Below, one piece after another: positions 1-9,048 of a DNA stretch of 64,000 nt. Positions within the stretch are counted from its first letter, which is position 1, and every line of letters begins with the position of its first letter. Location: NCBI RefSeq assembly GCF_041242975.1, contig NZ_CP162488.1, positions 5,136,001 to 5,200,000 of the forward strand, given 5' to 3'. Below the pieces are notes generated by a model that saw only the letters and a list, made by a program, of their open reading frames with translations, did not search any database and was not told the DNA's origin. Source of the stretch: Xanthomonas sp. DAR 35659 (GTDB lineage: Bacteria > Pseudomonadota > Gammaproteobacteria > Xanthomonadales > Xanthomonadaceae). The translations under genes were made by a program, and so were the position numbers.

Positions 1-222
1 CCGCATAGACGTTCTCCGCAGTAGACTCAGGGACGAGAGCGCTCCTGCCGATGCCCACGCTTGTGAGGTTCGAGTTCGCGGCTCGGGCAACTGTTCGGGC
101 TTATCAGGCAGGAGAAACGGAGTGCGGCGGCACTGACTCCTACTCGTGCTCGTTTGGCACTGCGGCTAAACGGCCTGCCGCACTCCGCTCTCACCTACAA
201 CGATAAAGCCTAGTAAGACACA
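1..222 (-). mobile_element. IS110-family element, 5' terminal part (cut by window edge)
   Basis: Positions 1-222 match the leader end of the complete element at 16515-17661 (position 1 corresponds to 17440), with six substitutions in 222 bases. The transposase start codon lies at the very left edge, so only the untranslated leader is visible here and the rest lies outside the window. The element ends at the same point of a REP palindrome as the complete copy: core AG at 223-224, followed by REP sequence. The leader includes a second copy of the predicted bridge RNA, at about 16-193. Confidence 0.85.
16..193 (-). ncRNA. Predicted bridge RNA, left IS110 copy
   Basis: Same two stem-loops as in the complete element. 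The target-loop half (about 118-187) is identical to the other copy. Five of the six substitutions between the copies lie in or next to the donor loop (positions 50, 67, 79, 103 and 105) and one lies at position 30. None touches the short guide segments that match the element ends (60-65 and 89-95). This is inferred by homology to the complete copy; no transcript is seen. Confidence 0.55.
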
Positions 223-582
<360 letters not shown>

Positions 583-898
583 CGATATGCGCGGATACAT
601 CGCTTGTCGCGGCAACGGCCGCCACGCTTGCCGAGCGATGCGATTGCGCGGCCCAGAACCTCGAACCAGAACGCTTCCGTCGGTTGCATTCACCACCGCA
701 ACATCCCCAGGAACAACCCCACCGCGTCTGTACCAGATGGATGACAACGCCCCCACTCGCGCACTGGCACAGGGGTGCCTCGCACTCGAACCATCTTCCG
801 ACCGGTAGCCTTGAAGACAGTTCCTCGGCGGCACACGCCGCCCTTGGCATCGAGACCATCAAGACGGCTCAACCGCCCTCCACCGCACCCCACACGGC
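583..898. other. Intergenic stretch with no supported feature
   Basis: About 315 bases between the repeat cassette and the ohr terminator. The overlapping open frames have no ribosome binding site and no recognisable protein family. Nothing else stands out. Confidence 0.5.
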
Positions 899-930
899 AA
901 AAAACCCCGCCGCGCAGGCGCGCGGCGAGG
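899..930 (-). terminator. Rho-independent terminator of ohr
   Basis: Read on the minus strand, a GC-rich stem with arms around CCTCGCCGCGCG and GCGCGGCGGGG is followed by a run of six T (899-904 on the plus strand are A). It lies 24 bases past the ohr stop codon. Confidence 0.75.
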
Positions 931-953
931 CTCTTGCAGACGTGTCGCGTTGC

Positions 954-1385
954 TTAGTCGACGACGACCAGATTCACGTCGATGTTGCCGCGGGTCGCAT
1001 TGGAATACGGGCAGACCTGATGCGCCTTCTCGACCAGCGCCTGCAATTCCTCGCGCGGCATGCCCGGTACCGAGATGCGCAGCTCCACGGCGATGCCGAA
1101 GCCGCCAGGAATCTGGCCAATGCCGACGCTGCCCTCGATGCTGACCTCGCCCGGCAGCTTCTGCTTGCCCTGCGCCGCGACCGCCTTCATCGCGCCGATG
1201 AAGCAGGCCGAATAGCCCGCCGCGAACAGCTGCTCCGGATTGGTGCCGTCGCCGCCGGCACCGCCCAGCTCGCGCGGGGTGGACAGCTTCACGTCCAGCG
1301 CCTTGTCCGAGGACACGGCGCGGCCTTCGCGGCCGCCGGTCGCGGTGGCGTGGGCGGTGTAGAGGATCTTTTCGGGTGAGGCCAT
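954..1385 (-). CDS. ohr: Organic hydroperoxide resistance protein Ohr
   Basis: Thiol peroxidase of the Ohr/OsmC fold that reduces organic and fatty-acid hydroperoxides in the cytoplasm, using lipoylated proteins as reductant in studied Xanthomonas-type enzymes. The 143-residue product has the two redox cysteines, C61 in ACFIGAMK and C125 in HQVCPYS, plus the conserved R19 and E51. The start chosen is the ATG at 1385, preceded by AGGAG about 7 bases upstream; an in-frame upstream ATG at 1442 would run through the palindromic operator. It lies downstream of ohrR on the same strand, the arrangement known in X. campestris, and is expected to be repressed by OhrR. Confidence 0.95.
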   Translation of the reverse strand: MASPEKILYTAHATATGGREGRAVSSDKALDVKLSTPRELGGAGGDGTNPEQLFAAGYSACFIGAMKAVAAQGKQKLPGEVSIEGSVGIGQIPGGFGIAVELRISVPGMPREELQALVEKAHQVCPYSNATRGNIDVNLVVVD

Positions 1386-1426
1386 GGTGGTGCTCCTGGT
1401 AAGGCGCGTCGCGCCGGTTGATTGAA

Positions 1427-1441
1427 TGCTATTAAATAGCA
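1427..1441. promoter_or_regulatory. Palindromic OhrR-type operator between ohrR and ohr
   Basis: TGCTATTAAATAGCA is a perfect 7+1+7 palindrome in the gap upstream of ohr. AT-rich palindromes are typical MarR/OhrR targets, and half of it (GCTATTTAA-like) is shared with the site upstream of ohrR. Binding is inferred. Confidence 0.65.
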
Positions 1442-1495
1442 CACTACTTAATTAACGAAACGTCATGAACCTGCGGCGATCGGGTGACAGCGACA

Positions 1496-1963
1496 TCAGC
1501 CGCCGCCCAGATTGCCGCGCAGAGTTTCCAGTTGCTGCTTGAGCCGGCGCAGATCCGGCAACGAACACGCCGCCGCGCAGAACACCTGCTCCGGCACCGC
1601 GCCCGCCTTGTTGCGCAAGGCGCGGCCGGCGGCGGTCAGGCGCACGACGACCTGGCGCTCGTCGTCGGCCGAACGCTCCCGGGTCACCAGACCGCCGGCC
1701 TGCAGGCGCTTGAGCAGCGGCGTCAGCGTGGCCGAGTCCAGGAACAGGCGCTCGCCGATCGCGCCGACCGTGCGTGCGTCCTCTTCCCACAGCACCAGCA
1801 TCACCAGGTACTGCGGATAGGTCAGGTCCAGATCCTTCAACAGGCCGCGGTAGAGCTTGTGCATCGCCAGGTTGGCCGAGTACAGCGCGAAGCACAGCTG
1901 CTGGTCCAACTGCAGCGCGGCATCGCGGCTGGGGGTCTCGGCAGGGGTGCGCTTCTTCGGCAT
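1496..1963 (-). CDS. ohrR: MarR-family peroxide sensor OhrR
   Basis: Repressor that releases DNA when its reactive cysteine is oxidised by organic hydroperoxides. The 155-residue protein has the MarR winged helix (about residues 45-105). The sensing cysteine is C24 in [12 protein letters not shown], and C129 and C133 near the C-terminus correspond to the resolving cysteine of the two-Cys class found in Xanthomonas. It sits directly upstream of ohr on the same strand, so one autoregulated promoter upstream of ohrR can drive both genes. Confidence 0.93.
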   Translation of the reverse strand: MPKKRTPAETPSRDAALQLDQQLCFALYSANLAMHKLYRGLLKDLDLTYPQYLVMLVLWEEDARTVGAIGERLFLDSATLTPLLKRLQAGGLVTRERSADDERQVVVRLTAAGRALRNKAGAVPEQVFCAAACSLPDLRRLKQQLETLRGNLGGG

Positions 1964-1966
1964 GGG

Positions 1967-1996
1967 TGCAATTTATATCGCACGCTATTTAATTGC
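1967..1996. promoter_or_regulatory. OhrR-type operator at the ohrR promoter
   Basis: Inverted repeat with arms TGCAATT (1967-1973) and AATTGCA (1990-1996), overlapping the region just upstream of the ohrR start. It contains the segment CTATTTAATTG, which resembles the second palindrome at 1427-1441. Autoregulation by OhrR is expected from the family. Confidence 0.6.
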
Positions 1997-2104
1997 AAGC
2001 ACTCTCTTCTGGCGAGGCAGCGGGTAGCCACATTGGTCCGCGTCTTCGTCGCGAGCGTCGGCCCGGACAGGACTGCGTCATCTGCCGAGCGCATCGCTTC
2101 GTTC

Positions 2105-2180
2105 GTCGCGGCTGAAGCCGCTCCTACAGGAACCGCGGGAGGGTCGCTGGGTGCACTATAGAAGCGGCTTCAGCCGCGAC
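2105..2180. repeat. Inverted pair of REP palindromes
   Basis: A REP on the minus strand at 2105-2128 (GTCGCGGCTGAAGCCG then CTCCTACA) faces a plus-strand copy ending at 2180 with a decayed GTAG head. The pair lies between ohrR and the end of zapE. Confidence 0.85.
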
Positions 2181-2284
2181 GAACGCGGCGATAGATGTTG
2201 CGTGTACACGGACACGCCGGGCCATGCCCGCAGGCACAGCGCGCCCCACCCTCGCCAGCGCTTGCGGCAGCCCGCGCGCCGCAC

Positions 2285-3379
2285 TCAGGCGCGGTGCGCG
2301 GTCGCCAGGTACTCGGCGCTCTGCATCTCGATCAGGCGCGAGGCGGTACGTTCGAACGCACCGGCCAGGCGCTCGCCGGTGTACAGCAGCGGCGGCGGGT
2401 CCTGCGCGGTGCAGACCAGGTTGACCTGGCGGTCGTACAACTCGTCGATCAGGTTGACGAAGCGCCGCGCCGCGTCCTCGTTCATGCGGTCGAAGTGCGG
2501 GATGCCGCCGAGCAGCACGGTGTTGAACTCGCGCGCGATCTCGATGTAGTCGGACGGCCCGCGCGGGCCTTCGCACAGCGCGGCGAAATCGAACCAGGCG
2601 ATGCTCTTGCCGCGGCCGCGCACCGGAATCTTGCGCGCCTCGATCACGATGTTGCCGCTGCGCGCGGCGTCGTTGCCGCTGAGTTCGCCCAAGCGCCCGT
2701 GCAGCCAGGCATCGGACTGCGCGTCCAGCGGCGCGCGGTACACCGGCGAGCGGGTCAGCGCGCGCATGCGGTAGTCCTCGGTGCCTTCGGCGTACAGCTC
2801 CACGCAATACTTCTGCAGCAGCGCGATCGCCGGCAGGAAGCTCTCGCGCTGCAGGCCGTTGAGATACAGGTTCTGCGGCGCGGTATTGGAGGTGGTGACC
2901 AGGGTCACGCCCTCGGCGAACAGGCGCTCCAACAAGCGCGCCAGCAGCATCGCATCGCCGATGTCGGTGACGAAGAACTCGTCCAGCACCAGCACCCGCA
3001 GGTGGCTGCGCCACTCCTGCGCGATCCTGGCCAGCGGATCGCTCTGCCCGGCATGTTCGCGCAGCCGCTCGTGCACGCCGCGCATGAAGCGGTGGAAGTG
3101 GGTGCGGTATTTGCGCTCGATCGGCAGGCCGTCGTAGAACAGGTCGACCAGGAAGGTCTTGCCGCGGCCGACGCCGCCCCAGAAATACAGGCCGCGCACC
3201 GGTTCGGGCTTCTTCCAGAACGCCGACAGCCGGTCCAGCCAACCCTCCTGGTCGCTGTCCACGATCGCGGCATGGATGCGATCCAGTTCGGCCAGCGCCG
3301 GGTGCTGCGCCGGGTCGTCACGCCAGTCGCCGCGCGCCACGCCGGCGGCGTAGCGTTGCGAGGGCAGGTCCGCGCTCAT
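2285..3379 (-). CDS. zapE: Cell division protein ZapE (AFG1-like ATPase)
   Basis: Cytoplasmic ATPase that acts on FtsZ rings and is needed under low-oxygen or heat stress in E. coli. The 364-residue product matches the usual length. It has a Walker A motif GGVGRGKT (68-75), a Walker B VLVLDEFF with D133 and E134, and the AFG1 signature LVTTSNTAPQNLY. It may be co-transcribed with the upstream hydrolase gene, 49 bases away on the same strand. Confidence 0.93.
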   Translation of the reverse strand: MSADLPSQRYAAGVARGDWRDDPAQHPALAELDRIHAAIVDSDQEGWLDRLSAFWKKPEPVRGLYFWGGVGRGKTFLVDLFYDGLPIERKYRTHFHRFMRGVHERLREHAGQSDPLARIAQEWRSHLRVLVLDEFFVTDIGDAMLLARLLERLFAEGVTLVTTSNTAPQNLYLNGLQRESFLPAIALLQKYCVELYAEGTEDYRMRALTRSPVYRAPLDAQSDAWLHGRLGELSGNDAARSGNIVIEARKIPVRGRGKSIAWFDFAALCEGPRGPSDYIEIAREFNTVLLGGIPHFDRMNEDAARRFVNLIDELYDRQVNLVCTAQDPPPLLYTGERLAGAFERTASRLIEMQSAEYLATAHRA

Positions 3380-3428
3380 CGGCCGCCGCCCGCGCGCCGC
3401 GGCGCGCGCCAGTCCGCCCGCGAGCCGC

Positions 3429-4094
3429 TCACGCCGACGGCGCCGGCAGCCAGGCCTTGACCGCGTGCTGCAGGGCGCCGCGCAGGTCGATCAGCTTGCG
3501 GTGGAAGAAGTGGCTGGTGTCGGGCATGCGCACCAGCACCGGTTGTTGCTCCAGCGTCTCCAGCCAGTCGTACACCGCCTGCGGATCGACGATCTCGTCG
3601 GCGTCGCCCTGGATCACCAGCCAGTGCGGCGGCGGCTCCACGCCGGCGAAGTCCCAGCGCCCGGCGGGCGGCGCGATCGAGATCAGCGCCTGCGGCTGCA
3701 GCGCGGCGCTGGCGCACAAGGACACGTAGGCGCCGAAGCTGAAACCGGCCAGCCACAACGCATCGTGCGGGCGCTGCGCGCGGACCCATGCCGCCACCGC
3801 GGCCAGGTCCTGCTGCTCGCCGTCGCCGTGGTCGAAGCTGCCGGCGGAGGCGCCGACGCTGCGGAAATTGAAGCGCACCACCCGCACGCCGAGTTCGCGC
3901 AAGGCGCGCGCGACCATCGTCACCACCTTGTTGTGCATGGTGCCGCCCTCGGTGGACAGCGGGTGGCAGACGATCGCGGTGACCGGCAGCGCGGCCACGC
4001 CGGCATCGGGCAGATCGACCGCGGCCTCGATCGGGCCGGCGGGGCCGTCCAGCGTCACGGCGCCGGATTCGGAGGGGAAGGCGGGAGAGGTCAT
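3429..4094 (-). CDS. Alpha/beta hydrolase, small dienelactone-hydrolase-like type
   Basis: Predicted cytoplasmic serine hydrolase of about 221 residues. It has the nucleophile elbow GFSFG (S119), an aspartate in the QGDADEIVDP segment (D171) and a histidine in PDTSHFFHRK. The oxyanion-side motif CHPLSTEGGTMHNKV is typical of this conserved proteobacterial group. The start at 4094 (MTSPAF) is preferred over the in-frame ATG at 4127 because family members begin near here, although neither has a strong ribosome binding site. Substrate unknown. Confidence 0.82.
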   Translation of the reverse strand: MTSPAFPSESGAVTLDGPAGPIEAAVDLPDAGVAALPVTAIVCHPLSTEGGTMHNKVVTMVARALRELGVRVVRFNFRSVGASAGSFDHGDGEQQDLAAVAAWVRAQRPHDALWLAGFSFGAYVSLCASAALQPQALISIAPPAGRWDFAGVEPPPHWLVIQGDADEIVDPQAVYDWLETLEQQPVLVRMPDTSHFFHRKLIDLRGALQHAVKAWLPAPSA

Positions 4095-4177
4095 GCGCTC
4101 ATAATACTGGGGCTGCGTACAGGCCACATGCAGGCCGCAGGCACACAGCGTTTCCTTCCCGACCGGATCTTCTGCGC

Positions 4178-5041
4178 GTGGCGTTCGTTCTTCTGAGTGT
4201 GGTGTGCAGCGTGCTGGTCTCGGCGCTGCTGAAGCTGGCGCCGCGGCGGCGGCTGGATCTGGCCCAGGTGGTGACCTGGAACTACCTGGCGGCGGTGCTG
4301 CTGTGCGCGGCGCTGCTGCAGCCGCCGCTGGACAGCTTGCGCAGCGCGCAGGCGCCGTGGCCGGCGCTGCTCGGCCTGGCGGTGCTGTTGCCGACTCTAT
4401 TCCTGGTGCTGGGCCACGCGGTGGCGCTGGCCGGCATCGTGCGTACCGACGCGGCGCAGCGGCTGTCGCTGCTGCTGTCGCTGGCGGCGGCGTTCGTGCT
4501 GTTCGGCGAGCGCGCCAACGGCGCCAAGCTGGCCGGCCTGGCGCTGGGCCTGCTGGCCATCGCCGGCATCGTCCATCGGCCCGGCACGGCGGCCGCCGGT
4601 ACCGCGCGCGCGACGCCCTGGCTGCTGCTGGTATGGGTCGGCTTCGCGCTGATCGACGTCCTGCTCAAGCGCATCGCCCAGGCCGGCACGCCGTTCGCCG
4701 CATCGCTTCTGGTCGCCTTCGCGATCGCCTTCGTGCTGCTGCTCGCCGTGCAGCTGTGGCGGCATCTGCGTGGCCGCGCGCCGCTGGCCTGGCGCAACCT
4801 GGGCGCCGGGCTGCTGCTGGGCGCGCTCAACTTCGGCAACATCGCCTTCTACGTGCGCGCGCACCAGGCGCTGCCGGACAGCCCGGCGGTGGTCTTCGCG
4901 GCGATGAACCTGGGCGTGATCGTGCTGGGCGCGCTGCTCGGCGTGCTGGCCTTCGGCGAGAAGACCAGCGTCTGGAATCGCGCCGGCCTGGTGCTGGCAT
5001 TGGGGGCGATCGGGCTGATCGCGGTGGGCGCGCGCGGTTAG
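4178..5041 (+). CDS. EamA/DMT-family membrane transporter
   Basis: Inner-membrane protein of 287 residues made almost entirely of hydrophobic helices, consistent with the ten-segment drug/metabolite transporter fold made of two repeated halves. The start is a GTG at 4178. It is divergent from the hydrolase gene with an 83-base gap that must hold both promoters. A DMT fold usually means export of small metabolites; the substrate cannot be read from the sequence. Confidence 0.82.
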   Translation: MAFVLLSVVCSVLVSALLKLAPRRRLDLAQVVTWNYLAAVLLCAALLQPPLDSLRSAQAPWPALLGLAVLLPTLFLVLGHAVALAGIVRTDAAQRLSLLLSLAAAFVLFGERANGAKLAGLALGLLAIAGIVHRPGTAAAGTARATPWLLLVWVGFALIDVLLKRIAQAGTPFAASLLVAFAIAFVLLLAVQLWRHLRGRAPLAWRNLGAGLLLGALNFGNIAFYVRAHQALPDSPAVVFAAMNLGVIVLGALLGVLAFGEKTSVWNRAGLVLALGAIGLIAVGARG

Positions 5042-5061
5042 CGGCGCGCGGGAGGGGTTCT

Positions 5062-5134
5062 GTCGCGGCTGAAGCCGCTCCTACAGTGCACCCGTCGGGC
5101 ATCCCGCTTCTGTAGGAGCGGCTTCAGCCGCGAC
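5062..5134. repeat. Inverted pair of REP palindromes
   Basis: Two near-consensus 24-base REPs, minus strand 5062-5085 and plus strand 5111-5134, with 25 bases between. They sit in the gap where the transporter and the COG0523 gene converge. Confidence 0.9.
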
Positions 5135-5201
5135 GGACACGATGCAGCGCCAGCGGTTCCGGCCAGCGCATCCTCCGCACACCTCCCGCGGCGGCGATGC
5201 G

Positions 5202-6527
5202 TCAGCGCTGCCAGCGCGGAAACGGATCGGCCAGCGCCTGCCAGGCCAGCGGCCCATGCCGAAGTTCGGCGTCGTCGAGCAGGCAGGCGTCGAGTTCGGC
5301 GCGCACCCGTGCCTCGTTCAACCCGACACCGATCACCGCCAGTTCCTGCCGGCGATCGCCCCACAGCGGGTGCCACAGCGCGCGCAAGGCCGCATGTTCG
5401 CGCGCATCGCCCACCTCGTCGACGCGCGGCGGGGGCGCGCTCCAGCAGGCGCTGTGTTGCCGCTGCCACCCCAGTTCGGTGTACGGCAGCGGACGCGGCG
5501 GCAGCGGCGACGGCGTGTCCAGCAGGCCCTGCTCCACCCGCTCGCGCGCGGCGTACCAGAAGCCGGCGGCCTGGGTCTGGGTGGCCGCGCCGGCGATGGA
5601 GAGTTCGCCGACCCAGTCCATGCGGCTGGCCAGCCAGAAGAAGCCCTTGCTGCGGATCACCTCGGGCAGGCCGCGCTGCGCCAGCCGTGCGAAGCGCAGC
5701 GGATGGAACGGGCGCCGCGCGCGGTAGACGAAGCTGGCGATGCCGAACTGCTCGGTCTCCGGCGCATGCTCGCCGCGCAGGGCCTGCATCCAGCCCGGCG
5801 CCAGTTGCGCGCGGACGAAGTCGAAGCGGCCGGTGTTCAGCACCAGGTCCAGCGGCACATCACCGCCGCGCGCCTCGACGATCCGCGCGTCGCGGTTGAG
5901 CGCGCGCAGCACCGCGCGGGTACGCGCCACCGTGTCCGCGCTGGCCAGGTCGCACTTGCCGATCACGATCACATCGGCGAATTCGATCTGCTCCACGAGC
6001 AGGTTGACCAGGCCGCGCTCGTCGTCGGCCCCCGCCTGCAAACCGCGCTCGGCCAGCCGCTCGGCCGATCCGAAATCGCGCAGGAAGGCAGCGCCATCGA
6101 CCACGGTGAGCATCGTGTCCAGCCGCGCCACATCGGCCAGGCTGCGGCCGTGTTCATCGCGCACGGCGAAGGTGGCGGCGACCGGCATCGGCTCGGAAAT
6201 CCCGGTGGATTCAATCAGCAGATAGTCGTAGCGGCCGCTGTCGGCCAGGCGCTGCACCTCCTGGCGCAGGTCCTCGCGCAGCGTGCAGCAGATGCAGCCG
6301 TTGCTGAACTCGACCAGGGTCTCCTCGGTACGGCTGAGCGCGGCGCCGCCGTCGCGCAGCAGTGCCGCGTCGATGTTGATCTCGCTCATGTCGTTGACGA
6401 TCACCGCCACGCGGCGGCCGTCGCGATTGCGCAGGATGCGATTGAGCAAGGTGGTCTTGCCGGCGCCGAGGAAGCCGGACAGGACGGTGACGGGAAGCCG
6501 GCGATCGGAAACGGCTGAGGTGGACAT
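5202..6527 (-). CDS. COG0523 (CobW-like) GTPase, likely Zur-controlled zinc metallochaperone
   Basis: G3E-family GTPase of about 441 residues with Walker A GFLGAGKT (18-25), the metal-binding GCICC motif (C78, C80, C81) and a CobW C-terminal domain. Members under Zur control (ZigA/YciC/ZagA type) help deliver zinc during starvation. The start MSTSAV at 6527 fits the family, and in-frame upstream ATGs would run into the Zur-like box at 6564-6578. It is divergent from a MerC-like gene across that box, so both are probably induced when zinc is low. Confidence 0.88.
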   Translation of the reverse strand: MSTSAVSDRRLPVTVLSGFLGAGKTTLLNRILRNRDGRRVAVIVNDMSEINIDAALLRDGGAALSRTEETLVEFSNGCICCTLREDLRQEVQRLADSGRYDYLLIESTGISEPMPVAATFAVRDEHGRSLADVARLDTMLTVVDGAAFLRDFGSAERLAERGLQAGADDERGLVNLLVEQIEFADVIVIGKCDLASADTVARTRAVLRALNRDARIVEARGGDVPLDLVLNTGRFDFVRAQLAPGWMQALRGEHAPETEQFGIASFVYRARRPFHPLRFARLAQRGLPEVIRSKGFFWLASRMDWVGELSIAGAATQTQAAGFWYAARERVEQGLLDTPSPLPPRPLPYTELGWQRQHSACWSAPPPRVDEVGDAREHAALRALWHPLWGDRRQELAVIGVGLNEARVRAELDACLLDDAELRHGPLAWQALADPFPRWQR

Positions 6528-6559
6528 GGCGGGCATCGGCGCGAAGGCATGGCGGGCAA

Positions 6560-6584
6560 GAAATGTTACTATATAACAATTAAC
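6560..6584. promoter_or_regulatory. Zur box
   Basis: The palindrome TGTTACTATATAACA (6564-6578) sits inside GAAATGTTACTATATAACAA and closely resembles the proteobacterial Zur consensus built on GAAATGTTATA half-sites. It lies between the COG0523 GTPase gene and the MerC-like gene, both of which read away from it. Confidence 0.8.
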
Positions 6585-6602
6585 GCACTGGAGTGGATGT
6601 CC

Positions 6603-6986
6603 ATGAAGTCCCTGCCGCACGCTGTCTTCGATGCCTCGGCGATGGTGTTGTCCGGGCTATGTCTGCTGCACTGCTTGGCGCTGCCGTTGCTGGCCGCGGC
6701 GCTGCCGCTGTTCGGCGTCTGGGCCCAGGCCGAGTGGGTGCACGTGCTGTTCGTGGCGATCGCCATGCCGTTGGCCGGACTGGCGTTGTGGCGCGGGCAC
6801 CGGCGCGACGCCCTACCCTGGCCGCTATGGACGCTGGCGGCGCTGGGCCTGCTCGGTCTGCTGGCCGGCGCCTTCGGCATTCCCGACGAGTCCAGCGAAA
6901 CCGCGATGACGGTGAGCGGTAGCCTTGCGCTGGCCAGCGCGCACCTGTGGAACTGGCGCCGGCACAGGCAGCGTTGTCACCCCTGA
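6603..6986 (+). CDS. MerC-domain membrane protein
   Basis: Small inner-membrane protein of about 127 residues with four hydrophobic segments and an HC motif in the first helix ([14 protein letters not shown]), the feature of MerC-type metal-binding transporters. The start at 6603 is chosen because GGAG lies 9 bases upstream; the ATG at 6597 is too close to it. Shared control with the COG0523 GTPase through the Zur box suggests a role in zinc rather than mercury, which is an inference from context. Confidence 0.85.
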   Translation: MKSLPHAVFDASAMVLSGLCLLHCLALPLLAAALPLFGVWAQAEWVHVLFVAIAMPLAGLALWRGHRRDALPWPLWTLAALGLLGLLAGAFGIPDESSETAMTVSGSLALASAHLWNWRRHRQRCHP

Positions 6987-7215
6987 GCGCAGCACCTGCT
7001 GTTGCTGTTGCTTTCGAAGACAGCGCTCACGCGCAAAGACCAGGTGCGCGCAGCACGGCGTGCCTAACACCCAGGACACCTACTCACGGCAAGCCGTCAT
7101 GCGCCTCACGCATGACAGGAGCCCCGGCCGGAATTTCACACATGTCGGAGTGGAGAAAGGAAGGCCAGACGATCGGCCTTTCCGATTCCCCATTCCCGAT
7201 TCCCCAATCCCAGCC

Positions 7216-8943
7216 CTACAGCTCGAACCCCAGCAACAACGGATCGTGATCGGAGCTGCGCCACGGCCCCGGCAGGTTGCGCCCGCGATAGCCATCCTGG
7301 TCCGGCAGGTCCGCGTTGACGTGCCATTCGGCCGCGCCGCGCAGCAGCGGCGCCAGCGCCGGGCTCAGCAAGGCGTGGTCGAGGCGGCCGCTGAGGCCGC
7401 GGTAGACGAAACTGTACGGCTGTTCGACATGCGCCTCGGCCAGCGCATCGCGCCAGCCGGCGTCGCGCAGCAGGCGCAGCGGATCCTCCATCGCATAGGC
7501 GTTGAAATCCCCGAGCAGCACGCTGGCGCTGCTGCCGGTGCCGGTCGGATCGGTGCGCAGCCAGGCATCCAGGCGCCGCGCCGAGTCGGTGCGGGTGGCG
7601 TTCCAGCAGCCCTGGCCGTCGCCGCGGTCGGCGTCGGCGCCGGCCGCCTCGCCGCAGCCCTTGGACTTGAAGTGGTTGGCAACGACCACGAACGGCTGTC
7701 CGTTGCCGCGCCGGAATGCCTGCGCCAGCGGCACCCGGCTGTGCTCCGCGAACGGGCCGCCTTCCAGCACCGCCGGCTTGCCGACCGGGCTGACCCGCGA
7801 GGCGCGGTAGATCAGGCCGACCCGGATCGGGTTGTCGCCGGGGCCGCGCCCGGCATCGACGAAGCGCCAGTCGCCGCCGTCGCCGGCATTGAGCGCGGCC
7901 ACCAGCGTGGCGATCGCCGAGGTCGGCCCGTAGCCGTCGTTCTCCAGTTCCATCAGCGCGGCGACGTCGGCCTGCAGCGGGCGGATGGTGGCGACCAGCT
8001 TGGCCAGCTGCGCCTGGAATTCGGCCGCGCCGCGCGCGCCGCGCGGGGTCGGGAAGCCGCCGCCGCGGCCGTCGCCGTTGAAGAAGTTCTCCAGGTTGAA
8101 CGCGGCCACGCGCAGCGTGCCCGCCACCTGCGGCGGGGCCGGTTCCGGCGGCGACGTCGGCTGCACCGGCGCGGTCGGGTACAGCCGCGCCGCGCCATCG
8201 ACCATGCCGCCGACGATGCCCTCCACGCCCTGCAACGTGGCGCCGGCCCGCGGCGCGGCGGCGGCCTGGCCGACGCCCAGGTAGGCAGGCAGGCTGTCGG
8301 GTGTGTGCGCGGCGAGCTCGCCCAGGCGCAGCAGGCGCCGCGCGTTGTCGGCGACCACCGCGGCGAGCTCGGCGCTGCCGGGCGCGGCCACCTCGCTGGG
8401 CTGCCACAGCCGGCCGCCGAAGGCGACGCCGAGTTCGCCGGCCTTGGCCAGCGCGTCGGTATCGACCACGGTCAGCGGCGCATCGATGCGCACGCGCATC
8501 CCGGCCAGCGCCGCCCAGTCGGCCGGTGCGGCATCGAGGGTCTGCAGCGGCAGCGGCTGCGCGCGCGCCAGCACGGTGTGCCCGGCCTCGCGCACGCTGC
8601 GCGCGGCGAACGCCGTGGTCGCCTCGGCCTGGCCGCTCGCGCGCCGTGGCGCCAGTTCGCCCCAGACCCGCACCCGGTCGCCCGGCGCCAGCGCGGCCTC
8701 GGCATCGCCGCGCACCAGCAAGGCGTCGGCGGTGAGCGGATCGCCGTCGCCGGCGTCCTGCACCAGATAGCCGGCGCCGCCGGCCTCCACGCGCGCGGTG
8801 ACCACGCCTTCGAACACCACGTTCTGCCCGCTGTCGGCCGGCCGCAACTGCCCGATCGGGACGGTCGGCGGCGGCGTCAGGGCGTGGGCGGCGGGAGCGC
8901 CGGCAACCAGCAACACGACCAACAGCGGGGGCAGGACGCGCAT
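7216..8943 (-). CDS. Secreted endonuclease/exonuclease/phosphatase-family protein (extracellular nuclease-like)
   Basis: Predicted secreted protein of about 575 residues. The N-terminal signal peptide (MRVLPPLLVVLLVAGAPAAHA) is followed by an OB-like region (GQNVVFEGVVTA, RVRVWGEL). The DNase-I-like catalytic fold then shows NLENFF, MELEND, NHFKSKG, LLGDFNAY, LDHALLS and the final SDHDPLLL. This domain order matches ExeM/NucH-type extracellular nucleases. The ATG at 8943 is chosen because AAGGAG lies 8-9 bases upstream. Confidence 0.85.
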   Translation of the reverse strand: MRVLPPLLVVLLVAGAPAAHALTPPPTVPIGQLRPADSGQNVVFEGVVTARVEAGGAGYLVQDAGDGDPLTADALLVRGDAEAALAPGDRVRVWGELAPRRASGQAEATTAFAARSVREAGHTVLARAQPLPLQTLDAAPADWAALAGMRVRIDAPLTVVDTDALAKAGELGVAFGGRLWQPSEVAAPGSAELAAVVADNARRLLRLGELAAHTPDSLPAYLGVGQAAAAPRAGATLQGVEGIVGGMVDGAARLYPTAPVQPTSPPEPAPPQVAGTLRVAAFNLENFFNGDGRGGGFPTPRGARGAAEFQAQLAKLVATIRPLQADVAALMELENDGYGPTSAIATLVAALNAGDGGDWRFVDAGRGPGDNPIRVGLIYRASRVSPVGKPAVLEGGPFAEHSRVPLAQAFRRGNGQPFVVVANHFKSKGCGEAAGADADRGDGQGCWNATRTDSARRLDAWLRTDPTGTGSSASVLLGDFNAYAMEDPLRLLRDAGWRDALAEAHVEQPYSFVYRGLSGRLDHALLSPALAPLLRGAAEWHVNADLPDQDGYRGRNLPGPWRSSDHDPLLLGFEL

Positions 8944-8990
8944 GCGATCACTCTCCTTAGTGCGCCGGCGCGCGGCCGGCATCGAATACG

Positions 8991-9013
8991 AAAACGCCGC
9001 CCGGAGGCGGCGC
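8991..9013 (-). terminator. Probable terminator after the cytochrome gene
   Basis: Arms CGCCGCC (8996-9002) and GGCGGCG (9007-9013) around a four-base loop. On the minus strand the stem is followed by a short T run (four A on the plus strand). It lies 36 bases beyond the cytochrome c stop. Confidence 0.5.
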
Positions 9014-9048
9014 TGGAACCCGCGGATCTCGAGGGCCGGTGCGGCGGA

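Noticed and set aside
7155..7181. Possible terminator after the MerC-like gene (AAGGCC/GGCCTT arms)
   Set aside because: Short stem with no T run on either strand and far from the stop codon; too weak to call.
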